From Rhodospirillaceae bacterium (GTDB lineage: Bacteria > Pseudomonadota > Alphaproteobacteria > SHVZ01), in assembly GCA_016792585.1 (NCBI GenBank), contig JAEULB010000030.1, forward strand, positions 21,236 to 85,235: a stretch of 64,000 bases of DNA, read 5' to 3'. Positions 15,863 through 24,080 of this stretch are shown here, in pieces; the first letter of the stretch is position 1; every line of letters begins with the position of its first letter. The translations under genes were made by a program, and so were the position numbers. The notes below the pieces were generated by a model. It saw only the letters and a list, made by a program, of their open reading frames with translations, did no database searches and was not told the origin of the DNA.

Positions 15863-15949
15863 TGGTGCCCGCTCCCGGACTTGAACCGGGACGGCCTTTT
15901 AGGCCTACGGATTTTAAGTCCGTTGCGTCTACCGTTCCGCCAAGCGGGC
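15863..15949 (-). tRNA. tRNA-Leu (anticodon TAA)
   Basis: Reading the minus strand gives an 87-base tRNA with encoded CCA. The acceptor stem GCCCGCT pairs with AGCGGGC, the anticodon loop is in GGACTTAAAATCC with anticodon TAA, there is a long class II variable arm (TAGGCCTAAAAGGCCG), and the T arm is CCCGG-TTCAAGT-CCGGG. Anticodon and long variable arm identify leucine. Its 3' 15 bases (15863-15877) are duplicated at 10675-10689, marking it as the likely insertion site of the island. Confidence 0.97.
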
Positions 15950-16016
15950 GCCGGCGGCGAGGCTATAGGCTGAGGGCGGCGATGTCACGGCGGCGGTCGG
16001 CCTCCATATTCGGGAC

Positions 16017-16679
16017 ATGAAAAGATCGAAAGCGACATCTGGCGATCTGTTCGCCGTGCCGCGCAGCGAGCGCGAAGCGATCGCGGAGGGTGCCTGGCTG
16101 CTGCCGGGGTTCGCGCTCGGCGTCGCGGACGATCTGCTCGCGGCGATCTTGCAGGTCGCGACGGCGGCGCCGTTCCGGAACATGGTCACGCCTGGCGGCT
16201 TCAGGATGTCGGTCGCGATGACCAATTGCGGCGAGGCCGGCTGGGTCACCGACCGGAAGGGCTATCGCTATCAGCCGGTCGACCCCGAGACAGGCTTTCC
16301 CTGGCCAGCGATGCCGGCGGCGTTCCTCGATCTCGCCGCGCGTGCCGCAGAGGCTGCCGGCTTCGGCGGCTTCCGCCCCGATGCCTGCCTGATCAACCGC
16401 TACGAGCCCGGCACGCGGCTGACGCTGCACCAGGACCGGAACGAGCGCGACTTCGCGCAGCCGATCGTCTCGGTCTCGCTCGGCATTCCGGCGACCTTCC
16501 TGTTCGGCGGCGACGAGCGAAAGGACCGGCCGAAGCGGGTGCCGGTCGAGCATGGCGACGTCGTCGTCTGGGGCGGGCCGGCCAGGCTCGCTTTCCACGG
16601 CGTCGCCGAGCTTGCCGAGGCCGAGCATTCGGCGACCGGCCGGCGCCGCTACAACATCACGCTGAGGAAAGCGCTTTAG
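16017..16679 (+). CDS. alkB: AlkB-type 2-oxoglutarate/Fe(II) dioxygenase, DNA/RNA repair
   Basis: 220-aa enzyme that removes 1-methyladenine and 3-methylcytosine lesions by oxidative demethylation. Iron ligands H138 and D140 (LHQDRNE) and H194 (FHGV) are present, together with the nucleotide-lid motif NRYEPG and the 2-oxoglutarate-binding arginines of RYNITLRK (R211, R217). Length and motif spacing match E. coli AlkB closely. It is transcribed away from the tRNA, 67 bases beyond its 5' end, and converges on the ferritin-like gene with a 4-base overlap of 3' ends. Confidence 0.96.
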   Translation: MKRSKATSGDLFAVPRSEREAIAEGAWLLPGFALGVADDLLAAILQVATAAPFRNMVTPGGFRMSVAMTNCGEAGWVTDRKGYRYQPVDPETGFPWPAMPAAFLDLAARAAEAAGFGGFRPDACLINRYEPGTRLTLHQDRNERDFAQPIVSVSLGIPATFLFGGDERKDRPKRVPVEHGDVVVWGGPARLAFHGVAELAEAEHSATGRRRYNITLRKAL

Positions 16680-17218
16680 GAAATAAAGGGCGCGGCGATC
16701 GGTGGCTGGCCGATCGCCGCGCGAAGGATCGCCCAGTGCTGGGTCTCCGCACCCATGATCGAGGCCGCCGCCTTGGCGAGGTCGCGGTTCTGGAACACCG
16801 GCACGGTCGAGAGATAGGCGCTGGCCGCCCCCTTCTCGAGCTCGGCGGCGAAGGTGAGGATCGCGGTCTGGTCGGTCAGCCGGTCGGTACGGAAGCCGTA
16901 CTCCTTGACCTCCTTCGCCTCGGCCGGACGGCCGCCGAGGCCGCGGATCGTGCGGTCGAGGACCTTCGCGTGCTCGCGATGGTCGTTCTGAAAGGCGACC
17001 GCGACCTGGAGGACCGCCGGCTGCAGCAGCTTGGAGTCGGCGCCGAGCTGGTATGCCGCGATCGCCTCGTATTCGAGGCCGAGCGCCACATTCAGCAGGT
17101 CGACATCCGACTGGCGCGGCGGCGCGCTCGCGGTCTTCGTCTCGGCCGAGCTGCAGCCCGCCAGCATCGCGAAGGCGGCGACCGACAACGTCGCACGCCG
17201 GGTGGTCATCAAGGTCAT
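16676..17218 (-). CDS. Ferritin-like domain lipoprotein
   Basis: 180-aa exported protein with a lipoprotein signal, TLSVAAFAMLAGCSS (lipobox LAGC, cysteine near residue 22). The mature part fits a ferritin-like four-helix bundle (Ferritin_2): LLNVALGLEYEAIAAYQLG, FQNDHREHAKVLDRTI, AAELEKGAASAYLSTV, MGAETQHWAILRA. Each helix carries Glu/His residues that could form a di-iron site. Its role, iron binding or oxidative protection in the envelope, is not established. ATG 17218 is chosen over ATG 17209 because GGAG sits 8-9 bases before it. Monocistronic or read with the upstream MoCF gene, 38 bases away. Confidence 0.85.
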   Translation of the reverse strand: MTLMTTRRATLSVAAFAMLAGCSSAETKTASAPPRQSDVDLLNVALGLEYEAIAAYQLGADSKLLQPAVLQVAVAFQNDHREHAKVLDRTIRGLGGRPAEAKEVKEYGFRTDRLTDQTAILTFAAELEKGAASAYLSTVPVFQNRDLAKAAASIMGAETQHWAILRAAIGQPPIAAPFIS

Positions 17219-17256
17219 CTCACTTCTCCAGCCGCCGGAAAGGGCCTCAGGAACTT

Positions 17257-18012
17257 CTACGCCGCCTGCTCCTCGCGCGGATCACCGCCGAGGTTCCGAA
17301 TCATCGCCTTCAGCTCTTCGGTCACCTCGGCCAGACGCCCGGCATCGGTGCCGCGCGAGACCAGGCTGACGCCGAAGCCTCCGGCGCGGAAATACGGATA
17401 GCTGCCGATCTCGATGTCGGGGAACCGCGCCTGGATCGCCGTCAGGTCCTTGGCGATCGCCCCCTCGCCGAGCGCGCAGGTGACGGAGCGGCTCAGCACC
17501 GGCGCGCCGTGGCGGAGCTTCCCCTTGATGCCATCGAACATCGCCCGCATCACCAGCGGCACGCCGGCGAGCACGAAGACGTTCTCCATCTGGAAGCCCG
17601 GCGCGCGGCTGACCGGGTTCTCCACCAGGGTCGCCCCGTCCGGCACATGCGCCATCCGAAGCCGCGCCTCGTTGAGGAAGCCCGGCGGGTAATGCGCCTG
17701 CAGCACGCGCACCGCCTCCGGATCGAGCCGCAGCCTCACGCCGAAGGCCTTGGCGACGCATTCGGACGTGATGTCGTCGTGGGTCGGCCCGATGCCGCCG
17801 GTGGTGAAGACATAGGTCACGCGGGCGCGAAGCTCGTTGACGGTGGCGACGATCGCCGCCTCGTCGTCGCGGATCACCCGCGTCTCGACGAGCTTGATGC
17901 CGATCTCGCCGAGTCCCGTCGCGAGATAGGCCAGGTTGGCATCCTGGGTGCGGCCCGAGAGGATCTCGTTGCCGATGATGACGATGGCGGCGGTGATGGT
18001 CTGGTCGGTCAT
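17257..18012 (-). CDS. CinA N-terminal / MoCF-type molybdopterin-binding domain protein
   Basis: 251-aa protein containing the MoCF-biosynthesis fold: AAIVIIGNEILSGRTQDANL at the N terminus and TTGGIGPTHDDITSE near 70-84, the phosphate-binding signature of CinA and MoeA/MoaB-type proteins. There is no C-terminal CinA deamidase domain, as in the short alphaproteobacterial CinA-like family. Family proteins are proposed to act as ADP-ribose or NAD-related pyrophosphatases; the activity here is not shown. Transcribed divergently from sfsA. Confidence 0.9.
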   Translation of the reverse strand: MTDQTITAAIVIIGNEILSGRTQDANLAYLATGLGEIGIKLVETRVIRDDEAAIVATVNELRARVTYVFTTGGIGPTHDDITSECVAKAFGVRLRLDPEAVRVLQAHYPPGFLNEARLRMAHVPDGATLVENPVSRAPGFQMENVFVLAGVPLVMRAMFDGIKGKLRHGAPVLSRSVTCALGEGAIAKDLTAIQARFPDIEIGSYPYFRAGGFGVSLVSRGTDAGRLAEVTEELKAMIRNLGGDPREEQAA

Positions 18013-18097
18013 GGGTCGGGCGATCTTAGCCGAGGCCAGTCACTTGGACACGCCATCCCTTGAACACGGGAACCGCCGCTCCCAGGTTCGCTGCCCC

Positions 18098-18781
18098 ATG
18101 CGTTTCGATCCGCCGCTGATCCGGGGCGTGCTCGCCCGCCGCTACAAGCGCTTCCTCGCGGATGTCGAGATCGGCGGGCGGATCGAGACGGTCCATTGCC
18201 CGAACCCGGGCGCGATGCTCGGCCTCGGCGGGCCGGGATCGGAAGTCTGGGTCAACCGCTTGTCCAACCCCAACCGCAAGCTGCCGCTGACGCTTGAGCT
18301 GGTCCGGGTCGACGATCACCTGGTCGGGGTCAATACCGGGCACCCGAACGGCCTGGTCGACGAGGCGCTCCGGGCCGGCACCCTGCCGGAGCTTGCCGGC
18401 TACGACGCGATCCGCCGCGAGGTCCGCTACGGGAAATCGAGCCGGATCGACTTTCTGCTGAACGTGCATCTAAGGCGCCCCGACGGGCCCAACCCCGGGG
18501 CCGCCGAGTTCCCGGACTCCGTCACCGCCCGGGGCGCCAAGCACCTTGGAGAGCTTGCCGAGGTGGCCCGGGCCGGCGGCCGGGCGGTCATGGTCTATAT
18601 GGGCCAGCGCGGCGATTGCGATCGTTTCGCCCTTGCCCGGGACATCGATCCTGCCTACGTCCAGGCGATGACCCTGGCCAGGGCGGCCGGGGTCGAGGCG
18701 CTGTGCTATACTTGCGCCGTAACCACGGACGGAATTCGCCTGGCAGCGCCGCTGCCGCTGGCGCTCGACGGAAAGCACTGA
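18098..18781 (+). CDS. sfsA: SfsA-family nuclease-like protein lacking the E-x-K catalytic segment
   Basis: 227-aa SfsA protein. The N-terminal OB-like domain is normal (PPLIRGVLARRYKRFLADVE, HCPNPGAMLGL), as are SSRIDFLL, EFPDSVTARGAKHLGEL and QRGDCDRFALARDIDPAY. Typical SfsA has RIDFLL, then about 13-16 residues ending CYVEVKNVHL; here RIDFLL is joined directly to NVHLRRPDGP at 18460/18461. The missing block holds the E-x-K residues of the PD-(D/E)xK active site, so the protein is probably not catalytically competent unless the deletion is a sequence error. ATG 18098 begins the domain. The stop overlaps the map start as TGATG. Confidence 0.88.
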   Translation: MRFDPPLIRGVLARRYKRFLADVEIGGRIETVHCPNPGAMLGLGGPGSEVWVNRLSNPNRKLPLTLELVRVDDHLVGVNTGHPNGLVDEALRAGTLPELAGYDAIRREVRYGKSSRIDFLLNVHLRRPDGPNPGAAEFPDSVTARGAKHLGELAEVARAGGRAVMVYMGQRGDCDRFALARDIDPAYVQAMTLARAAGVEALCYTCAVTTDGIRLAAPLPLALDGKH

Positions 18782-19614
18782 TGTACCAGCAACAAATCGA
18801 TCACCCCCGGCGGCGGGACGAGGAAACCGCCCGCATCCACGGGCCCGAAGACTTCGACGGGATGCGCCGCGCCGGCCGGCTTGCGGCGGAGACGCTCGAC
18901 TTCATCGCCCCCCATGTCCGCCCCGGGATCTCCACCGGCGAGCTCGACCGGCTCTGCCACGGCTTCATCCTCGATCATGGCGCGACCCCGGCCCCGCTCG
19001 GGTACAAGGGCTTCCCCAAGTCGATCTGCACCTCGGTCAACCACGTCGTCTGCCACGGCATTCCGGACGACAAGAAGACCCTGATCGACGGCGACGCGCT
19101 CAACATCGACGTGACCGTGATCCTGGACGGCTGGCACGGCGACACCTCGCGCATGTTCGGCGTGGGCCAGGTCGGGGTGAAGGCGAAGAAGCTGATCGAT
19201 GTCACCTACGAGGCGATGATGCGCGGCATCGCGGCCGTGAAGCCGGGCGCCACGCTCGGCGACATCGGGCACGCGATCCAGGCCTATGCCGAAGCCAACC
19301 GCTTCTCGGTGGTGCGCGACTTCTGCGGCCACGGGCTCGGGCGCATCTTCCACGAGCCGCCGAGCGTGCTGCACTACGGCCGCGCCGGCGACGGCATGGT
19401 GCTCAAGGAAGGCATGTTCTTCACCGTCGAGCCGATGATCAACGCCGGCCGCTACGAGGTGAAGGTGCTGGCCGACGGCTGGACCGCGGTTACCCGCGAC
19501 AAGAGCCTCTCGGCCCAGTTCGAGCATTCGGTCGGCGTGACCAAGGACGGCGTCGAGATCTTCACGACGTCGCCCCAGGGCCTGCACCAGCCGCCCTATG
19601 ACCGAGCCGGCTGA
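18781..19614 (+). CDS. map: Type I methionine aminopeptidase
   Basis: 277-aa enzyme removing N-terminal methionine from nascent proteins. All five metal ligands are identifiable: D110 and D121 (NIDVTVILDGWHGDTSRMF), H184 (CGHGLGRIFHEPP), E217 (VEPMI) and E248 (FEHSVGV). H92 in NHVVCHGIP aligns with the substrate-binding histidine. There is a short N-terminal extension of about 20 residues. It is translationally coupled to sfsA (TGATG) and overlaps radC by 17 bases, giving an sfsA-map-radC operon order common in alphaproteobacteria. Confidence 0.97.
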   Translation: MYQQQIDHPRRRDEETARIHGPEDFDGMRRAGRLAAETLDFIAPHVRPGISTGELDRLCHGFILDHGATPAPLGYKGFPKSICTSVNHVVCHGIPDDKKTLIDGDALNIDVTVILDGWHGDTSRMFGVGQVGVKAKKLIDVTYEAMMRGIAAVKPGATLGDIGHAIQAYAEANRFSVVRDFCGHGLGRIFHEPPSVLHYGRAGDGMVLKEGMFFTVEPMINAGRYEVKVLADGWTAVTRDKSLSAQFEHSVGVTKDGVEIFTTSPQGLHQPPYDRAG

Positions 19615-20305
19615 TCCGGCTGCGGCAGAGGCAGCGCCTCACTATCTCGGCCACCGTCAGCGGCTGCGCGAACGCCTGCTCAGCATCGGCGGCGAGCAGA
19701 TGCAGGACTACGAGCTGCTGGAGCTCGTGCTGACCCTGGCGATTCCGCGCCGCGACGTGAAGCCGCTGGCGAAGGCCCTGATCGACCATTTCGGCAGCTT
19801 CGCCGGCGTCATCGCCGCCGACCAGTCGGCGCTGGAGAACGTCAAGGGCATGGGCGAGGGCGCCGTCGCCGCGCTCAAGGTGATCGAGGCCGCCGCCGTG
19901 CGCCTCGCGCGCGAAGAAATCTCCGACAAGCCGCTGATCGGCTCCTGGAACCGGCTTCTCGACTATTGCCGCACCAGCATGGGACGCGCGCAGACCGAGC
20001 AGTTCCGCGTGCTGTTCCTCGACCGCAAGAACCGGCTGATCAAGGACGAGGTGCAGCAGACCGGCACCGTCGACCACACGCCGGTCTATCCGCGCGAGAT
20101 CATGAAGCGCGCGCTGGAGCTCGGCGCCAGCGCCCTGATCCTGGTGCACAACCATCCGTCGGGCGATCCGACGCCGAGCCGCGCCGACATCGAGATCACC
20201 AAGGACGTGCAGAAGGCCGCGCAGGCGCTCGGCGTCCAGGTGCACGACCACCTGATCATCGGCCGCTCCGGCCATACCAGCTTCAAGAGCCAGGGCCTGC
20301 TGTGA
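19598..20305 (+). CDS. radC: RadC-family JAB/MPN domain protein
   Basis: 235-aa protein with an N-terminal helix-hairpin-helix-like region (about 16-100) and the JAB metalloprotease-like domain. The zinc signature HNHPSGDPTPSRAD (184-197) is intact, with the preceding FRVLFLDRKNRLI and the glutamate of the upstream segment. RadC proteins were once tied to DNA repair but their biochemical role is unresolved. Overlaps the 3' end of map by 17 bases, so the two are co-translated. Confidence 0.94.
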   Translation: MTEPADPAAAEAAPHYLGHRQRLRERLLSIGGEQMQDYELLELVLTLAIPRRDVKPLAKALIDHFGSFAGVIAADQSALENVKGMGEGAVAALKVIEAAAVRLAREEISDKPLIGSWNRLLDYCRTSMGRAQTEQFRVLFLDRKNRLIKDEVQQTGTVDHTPVYPREIMKRALELGASALILVHNHPSGDPTPSRADIEITKDVQKAAQALGVQVHDHLIIGRSGHTSFKSQGLL

Positions 20306-20322
20306 GGAGGGGCTGGTTCCGG

Positions 20323-20517
20323 ATGCTCAGGAGCCGGATCGAGGCGGTCGAGGCGGTCGAGGCCGAGACCAGCCATACCTTCTCCCGCCACACGCACGAG
20401 ACTTTCGGCATCGGCGTCTGTCTTGTCGACGTGCTCGCAACCGAGCTCGGCGCGGCCTGGCAGGCACCTTTCGCGACCGCGATATTGGACTCGTCCCAGC
20501 CCCGCTTCGGGTTCTAG
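20323..20517 (+). pseudogene. N-terminal fragment of an AraC-type regulator
   Basis: A 64-codon frame encodes AETSHTFSRHTHETFGIGV, the usual start of the AraC N-terminal ligand domain (HxH-x2-x-G-I-G), followed by sequence without family similarity and a stop. No HTH domain follows; the next gene starts 10 bases later. Most likely a truncated regulator left after deletion, adjacent to the membrane gene it may once have controlled. It lies 17 bases after radC. Confidence 0.48.
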
Positions 20518-20527
20518 TCTCCGGCGC

Positions 20528-21286
20528 ATGCTGGTCCTCAAGCTGGCGCTGTCGCCGGCGCTGATCCTGATCGCGAGCCTGGCCGCCCGCCGCTGGGGTG
20601 CGCTGGTCGCCGGGTGGATCGCCGGATTCCCGCTGACTTCGGGGCCCGTCTCGATCTTCCTCGCGGTCGAGCAGAGCCCGACCTTCGCCGCGGCGGCAGC
20701 CGAGGCGACGCTGGTCGGCGTGATCGCGATGGTCGCCTTCTGCCTCGCCTACGCGAAGCTGGCGCCGAGCCGGGGCGTCCCCGCCTCGCTGGTCGGCGCC
20801 ATCGCGGCGATGCTCGCGACGACGGCGCTCCTGCTGGCGCTCGATCCGTCGCTGCCGGCGACCCTCGTCCTGCTGCTCGCGACCACGACCTTCTCGCTCG
20901 CCGCGATCCCGCGGTTGCCGCTTGCCGCACCGTCGGGAGATCCGCCCTGGTGGGACATCCCCGCGCGCATGGCAGTCGCGGTCGGTCTCGTCGTCGGCCT
21001 GACCGAGTTCGCCGATCTGCTCGGGCCCGAGCTCTCGGGCCTGATCTCGCCGATCCCGATCTTCGCCTCGGTGCTCGCGGTCTTCACCCATCGCCACGAC
21101 GGCGGCAGCGCCGCGGCCGAGCTTCTCCGCGGCGTCATACTCGGCAGCTTTTCCTTCTCGACCTTCTTCCTTGTCGTGGCGCTCGGGCTCGATCGTTTCG
21201 GCCTCGTCGAGACCTATGCGCTCGCCACGGCGACCGCGACGGCCGTCAACGTGGCGACGCTGGCGCTCACTCGGCGGCGGACCTAG
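20528..21286 (+). CDS. Integral membrane protein of unknown function (252 aa)
   Basis: 252-aa protein with about eight hydrophobic segments: LALSPALILIASLAARRWGA, IAGFPLTSGPVSIFLAVEQ, ATLVGVIAMVAFCLAYAKL, SLVGAIAAMLATTALLLAL, TLVLLLATTTFSLAAIP, MAVAVGLVVGLTEFADLLG, then two more up to residue 248. SGLISPIPIFASVLAVFTHRH, followed by charged residues, could line a transport path. I do not recognise a named family; small alphaproteobacterial permease-like proteins look similar. Next to an AraC fragment, which suggests an originally regulated exporter. It overlaps the convergent VOC gene by 20 bases. Confidence 0.75.
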   Translation: MLVLKLALSPALILIASLAARRWGALVAGWIAGFPLTSGPVSIFLAVEQSPTFAAAAAEATLVGVIAMVAFCLAYAKLAPSRGVPASLVGAIAAMLATTALLLALDPSLPATLVLLLATTTFSLAAIPRLPLAAPSGDPPWWDIPARMAVAVGLVVGLTEFADLLGPELSGLISPIPIFASVLAVFTHRHDGGSAAAELLRGVILGSFSFSTFFLVVALGLDRFGLVETYALATATATAVNVATLALTRRRT

Positions 21287-21773
21287 ATACCTCGTCGCGG
21301 CCTTTATAGGCACGCTCGAGCGCCGCGACGTCGATCTTAACCATCTTCAGCATGGCACGGAAGACCCGGCGCGCCTTTTCCTTGTCCGGATCGGCGATCA
21401 TCTTCGGCAGCACGCTCGGCACGATCTGCCAGGACATCCCGTACCTGTCCTTGAGCCAGCCGCACTGCTCTTCCTTGCCGCCGTTCTTCAGCAGCTTGTC
21501 CCAAAGCCGGTCGACCTCGGCCTGGTCGGCGCAGTCGATGCTGAACGAGACGGCATAGCTGTGCTCGAACTTGACACCGCCGTTCAGCGCCTGGAAGCGC
21601 TGGCCCGCCAGCGTGAACTCGATCACCAGGACGGTGCCTTCCTTCCCGCCCGGCGAGTCCTCGACGTTCTTCTGGATGTAGTCGATGTGCGAATTGGGCA
21701 GCAGCGAGACATAGAAGTTCACCGCCTCTTCCGCTTCGTCCTTGAACCACAAGCAGGGTGCGATCTTCGACAT
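21267..21773 (-). CDS. VOC-superfamily PhnB-like protein
   Basis: 168-aa glyoxalase-fold protein of the PhnB-type (PF06983-like) group: MSKIAPCLWFKDEAEEAVNF then YVSLLPNSHI, and the central SYAVSFSIDCADQAEVDRLW, GGWLKDRYGMSWQIVPSVLP. The family is often annotated 3-demethylubiquinone methyltransferase-like but no such activity is established. The start at ATG 21773 is preceded by GGAGAG and begins the conserved domain; an in-frame upstream ATG at 21806 adds nothing recognisable. From here to 22011 I see no gene. Confidence 0.85.
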   Translation of the reverse strand: MSKIAPCLWFKDEAEEAVNFYVSLLPNSHIDYIQKNVEDSPGGKEGTVLVIEFTLAGQRFQALNGGVKFEHSYAVSFSIDCADQAEVDRLWDKLLKNGGKEEQCGWLKDRYGMSWQIVPSVLPKMIADPDKEKARRVFRAMLKMVKIDVAALERAYKGRDEVSRSAAE

Positions 21774-22011
21774 TGGATCTCTCCGTCCAAGGGTTGTCCC
21801 CGGCATCTCCTTTCCCTAGTACCAGGACGGGCATGATTCCAGCGCCGCGTGAGCGCGCACCTCCTTTGTCACCGGGCGGTAACGGCGCGGCACGGGGCTT
21901 GCCCTCGCGCGCCTTTCGGGCCAAACAACTCCCTTCCGCACCTACCCGTTCAAGCCGTGCCGCACCTCATCATCTTCGTCGGCTTCCTTTTCCTCGGCCT
22001 CCTGGTGAGCT

Positions 22012-22863
22012 GTGTTCTCTAGGATCCTGTGCGCGCTGCTGACGCTCCTGGTGCTGGCCGCCTGCCAGCCGCTGCCGCGACCTTTCGAAGACCAGGAAAA
22101 GGAGAGCAACGAACTTCTGACGCTTGCCAATCGGGCGGGCGTCCTGGTCACGCCGATCGAGGGTGCACCGGATCCGGGTGCCCTTGCCGAAGCGATCGCA
22201 GCCGAGCTTCGCCGGCTCGACGTGCCGGCGACGACGCGCACGGGCGCCAGCAATGCTCTCCGCCTGGGCGGGCGAACCCAGATCGTCCAGGTCGATGGCC
22301 CGCGCGACGAGCTGACGATCAGCTGGCTGCTGACCCTCGCCAACGGTGTCCTGGCCGGCGGACCGCCGACGAGCCTGCAGGTGCCGCGGGAAGCCTGGGC
22401 CGCCGCCTCGCCGGAGGCGCTGCGTGAGATCGCCAAGCTCGCCGCACCCGAGCTCGTCGACCTGATCGAGGGTGACCGGCCGGCGAGCCGGCCCGGTCCC
22501 GCGCTCGCGGTCTGGGCCGTCGACGGCGCGCCGGGCGACGGTGCCGTCTCGCTCAAGGCGGCGCTGGAACGTTCGCTCAGGCGCGCCGGCTACCGGGTGC
22601 TTGCCGAGATCGTCGACGACGGCCTGGTCGTTTCCGGCGCCATCCATACCCGCCCGGCCGGCAACGGCCGGCAGCGTGTCACCATCGTCTGGTCGATCCT
22701 GAGCAGCGACGGGACCGAGCTCGGGCAGATCGAGCAGGAGAACGTCATCGTCGCCGGCCTTCTCGACGGGCCTTGGGGCGAGATCGCCCGCCAGATCGCC
22801 GCCGCCGCGATCGAAGGCATCACCGAGGTGCTTCAGCAGGTCCAAGCCGGCAAGGCGAGCTGA
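22012..22863 (+). CDS. Hypothetical lipoprotein (GTG start)
   Basis: 283-aa predicted lipoprotein. A GTG start is followed by ILCALLTLLVLAACQPLPRP, where LAAC is the lipobox (cysteine at about residue 18). The rest is soluble, with two similar halves: ELLTLANRAGVLVTPIEGAP early and LKAALERSLRRAGYRVLAEI later, each followed by TISWLL or VTIVWSIL strands. The duplication suggests a repeated alpha/beta unit. No family recognised. It is followed by an MFS transporter after 6 bases, so the two are probably co-transcribed and may act at the envelope together. Confidence 0.75.
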   Translation: MFSRILCALLTLLVLAACQPLPRPFEDQEKESNELLTLANRAGVLVTPIEGAPDPGALAEAIAAELRRLDVPATTRTGASNALRLGGRTQIVQVDGPRDELTISWLLTLANGVLAGGPPTSLQVPREAWAAASPEALREIAKLAAPELVDLIEGDRPASRPGPALAVWAVDGAPGDGAVSLKAALERSLRRAGYRVLAEIVDDGLVVSGAIHTRPAGNGRQRVTIVWSILSSDGTELGQIEQENVIVAGLLDGPWGEIARQIAAAAIEGITEVLQQVQAGKAS

Positions 22864-22869
22864 GGCCGG

Positions 22870-23991
22870 GTGCGCGAAACGATTCTCTCAGCGACGATCC
22901 TCTCGCTCGCCCTGACCGGCGATGCGTTGCTCTATGTCGTGCTGCCGGCACATGCCGCGGATTTCGGGGTCGATCTGGCGCTGGTCGGCATCCTGCTTTC
23001 CGCCAATCGCATCATCCGGATCTTCGGCTACGGGGCGGTGGTCGCGATCGGCGAGCGGCTCGGCGCCCGCAGGCTCAGCCTCCTGGCCGCCGCCGCGGCC
23101 GCTGCAACCACCTTCGCCTACGGATTCGGCTCGGGCTTCGCCCAGCTTCTCGCTGGACGCCTCGGCTGGGGGCTCGCTTTCGCCGCCCTCAACCTGACTT
23201 CGCTGGTCTATGCCGCCTCGGTCAAGACAGCCCCCGTCCGCAGCGTCGGCCTCGCCAGCGCCATTCGCCAGTCGGGGCCTACGCTGGCGATGGCCGGAGG
23301 CGCGGCGCTGGTGCCGTTCACCGGACCGCAAGGCATCTTCGTCGCGCTCGGATGCCTGACCCTGCTCGCCATCCCGCTGGCGGCAATGCTGCCGCCGGTC
23401 GAACGCCGCGCCGCACGCCAGCCGCGTGCCTTGTTCCCGAAGCCGAGCCGGCTCGACCTCATGTACTTCGTGATCACGCTGTCGGTCGACGGCATCTTCA
23501 CGATCACCATAACGCTTCTGCTCAAGGACCTGGTGTCGGTCGAGTCCGCGGTCCTGTCCGCGGGACTGGTGCTCGCGCTCAAGGGCCTGGTCCAGGTGAT
23601 CCTGTCGCCGGTCGGCGGCGCCCTCGGCGAGCGCTTCGGCGCGCAGCGGCTGATGATGCTCATGCAGGCGATCATGGTGGTCGCCCTTGCCCTGGTGGCG
23701 GTCTCGGCCGATCGCTGGCCGGTGCTGCTCCTTCTCAGCATGGCGCTCGTCGCGATGTCGCGGGCGGTGCTGCAGGTCCTGATCCTCGCCGTCGCCGCCC
23801 AGCGCCACCCCGACGACGCCATGCGCAGCTTCTCGGTGCTGGCGACCTGGGGCGATATCGGCTCCGCAGTCGGGCCGCTCCTCGCCGGCTTCCTCTTCGT
23901 TAACGTTTCTGCGCTGGGGCTCTATCTGGGAATGGCCACGGCGATCGCTGCCTCGGCCATATTCGACCGCATGCGACCTCAGAACGATTGA
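22870..23991 (+). CDS. Major facilitator superfamily transporter
   Basis: 373-aa MFS transporter with about 11-12 membrane helices. Landmarks are the loop 2-3 region GAVVAIGERLGARRLSLLA (a degenerate GxLaDrxGrrp motif) and its counterpart GGALGERFGAQRLMMLMQAI in the second half, with WGDIGSAVGPLLAGFLF near the C terminus. GTG start at 22870. Substrate unknown. Co-directional with the lipoprotein gene 6 bases upstream. Confidence 0.86.
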   Translation: MRETILSATILSLALTGDALLYVVLPAHAADFGVDLALVGILLSANRIIRIFGYGAVVAIGERLGARRLSLLAAAAAAATTFAYGFGSGFAQLLAGRLGWGLAFAALNLTSLVYAASVKTAPVRSVGLASAIRQSGPTLAMAGGAALVPFTGPQGIFVALGCLTLLAIPLAAMLPPVERRAARQPRALFPKPSRLDLMYFVITLSVDGIFTITITLLLKDLVSVESAVLSAGLVLALKGLVQVILSPVGGALGERFGAQRLMMLMQAIMVVALALVAVSADRWPVLLLLSMALVAMSRAVLQVLILAVAAQRHPDDAMRSFSVLATWGDIGSAVGPLLAGFLFVNVSALGLYLGMATAIAASAIFDRMRPQND

Positions 23992-24080
23992 CGGGGCTGG
24001 AATGGTTCAAGAGACTGCGGCTTCTCAATGCGCCCAAGGTTAGGTTGTGGGGGGATGGCAGGCTTTCTAGGTTCATTTGA

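Larger units (their letters stand above)
10675..15877. mobile_element. Putative decayed genomic island inserted at tRNA-Leu(TAA)
   Basis: The 15-base sequence TGGTGCCCGCTCCCG at 10675-10689 is an exact direct copy of the 3' end of tRNA-Leu including its CCA (15863-15877). The interval between them, about 5.2 kb, lies on the 3' side of the tRNA, as expected for an element that recombines into a tRNA gene. It holds a serine-recombinase remnant near one end, a broken gene, and mostly exported proteins unrelated to the flanking oxidase and DNA-repair genes. Base composition is visibly lower in places: one 60-base row at 15121 is 53% GC, against 70% at 31081 in core DNA. No intact integrase remains. 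The repeat is seen; mobility is inferred. Confidence 0.6.

Noticed and set aside
21774..22011. Possible extra gene or RNA between the VOC gene and the lipoprotein gene.
   Set aside because: No conserved frame, hairpin plus T-run or RNA motif was found.
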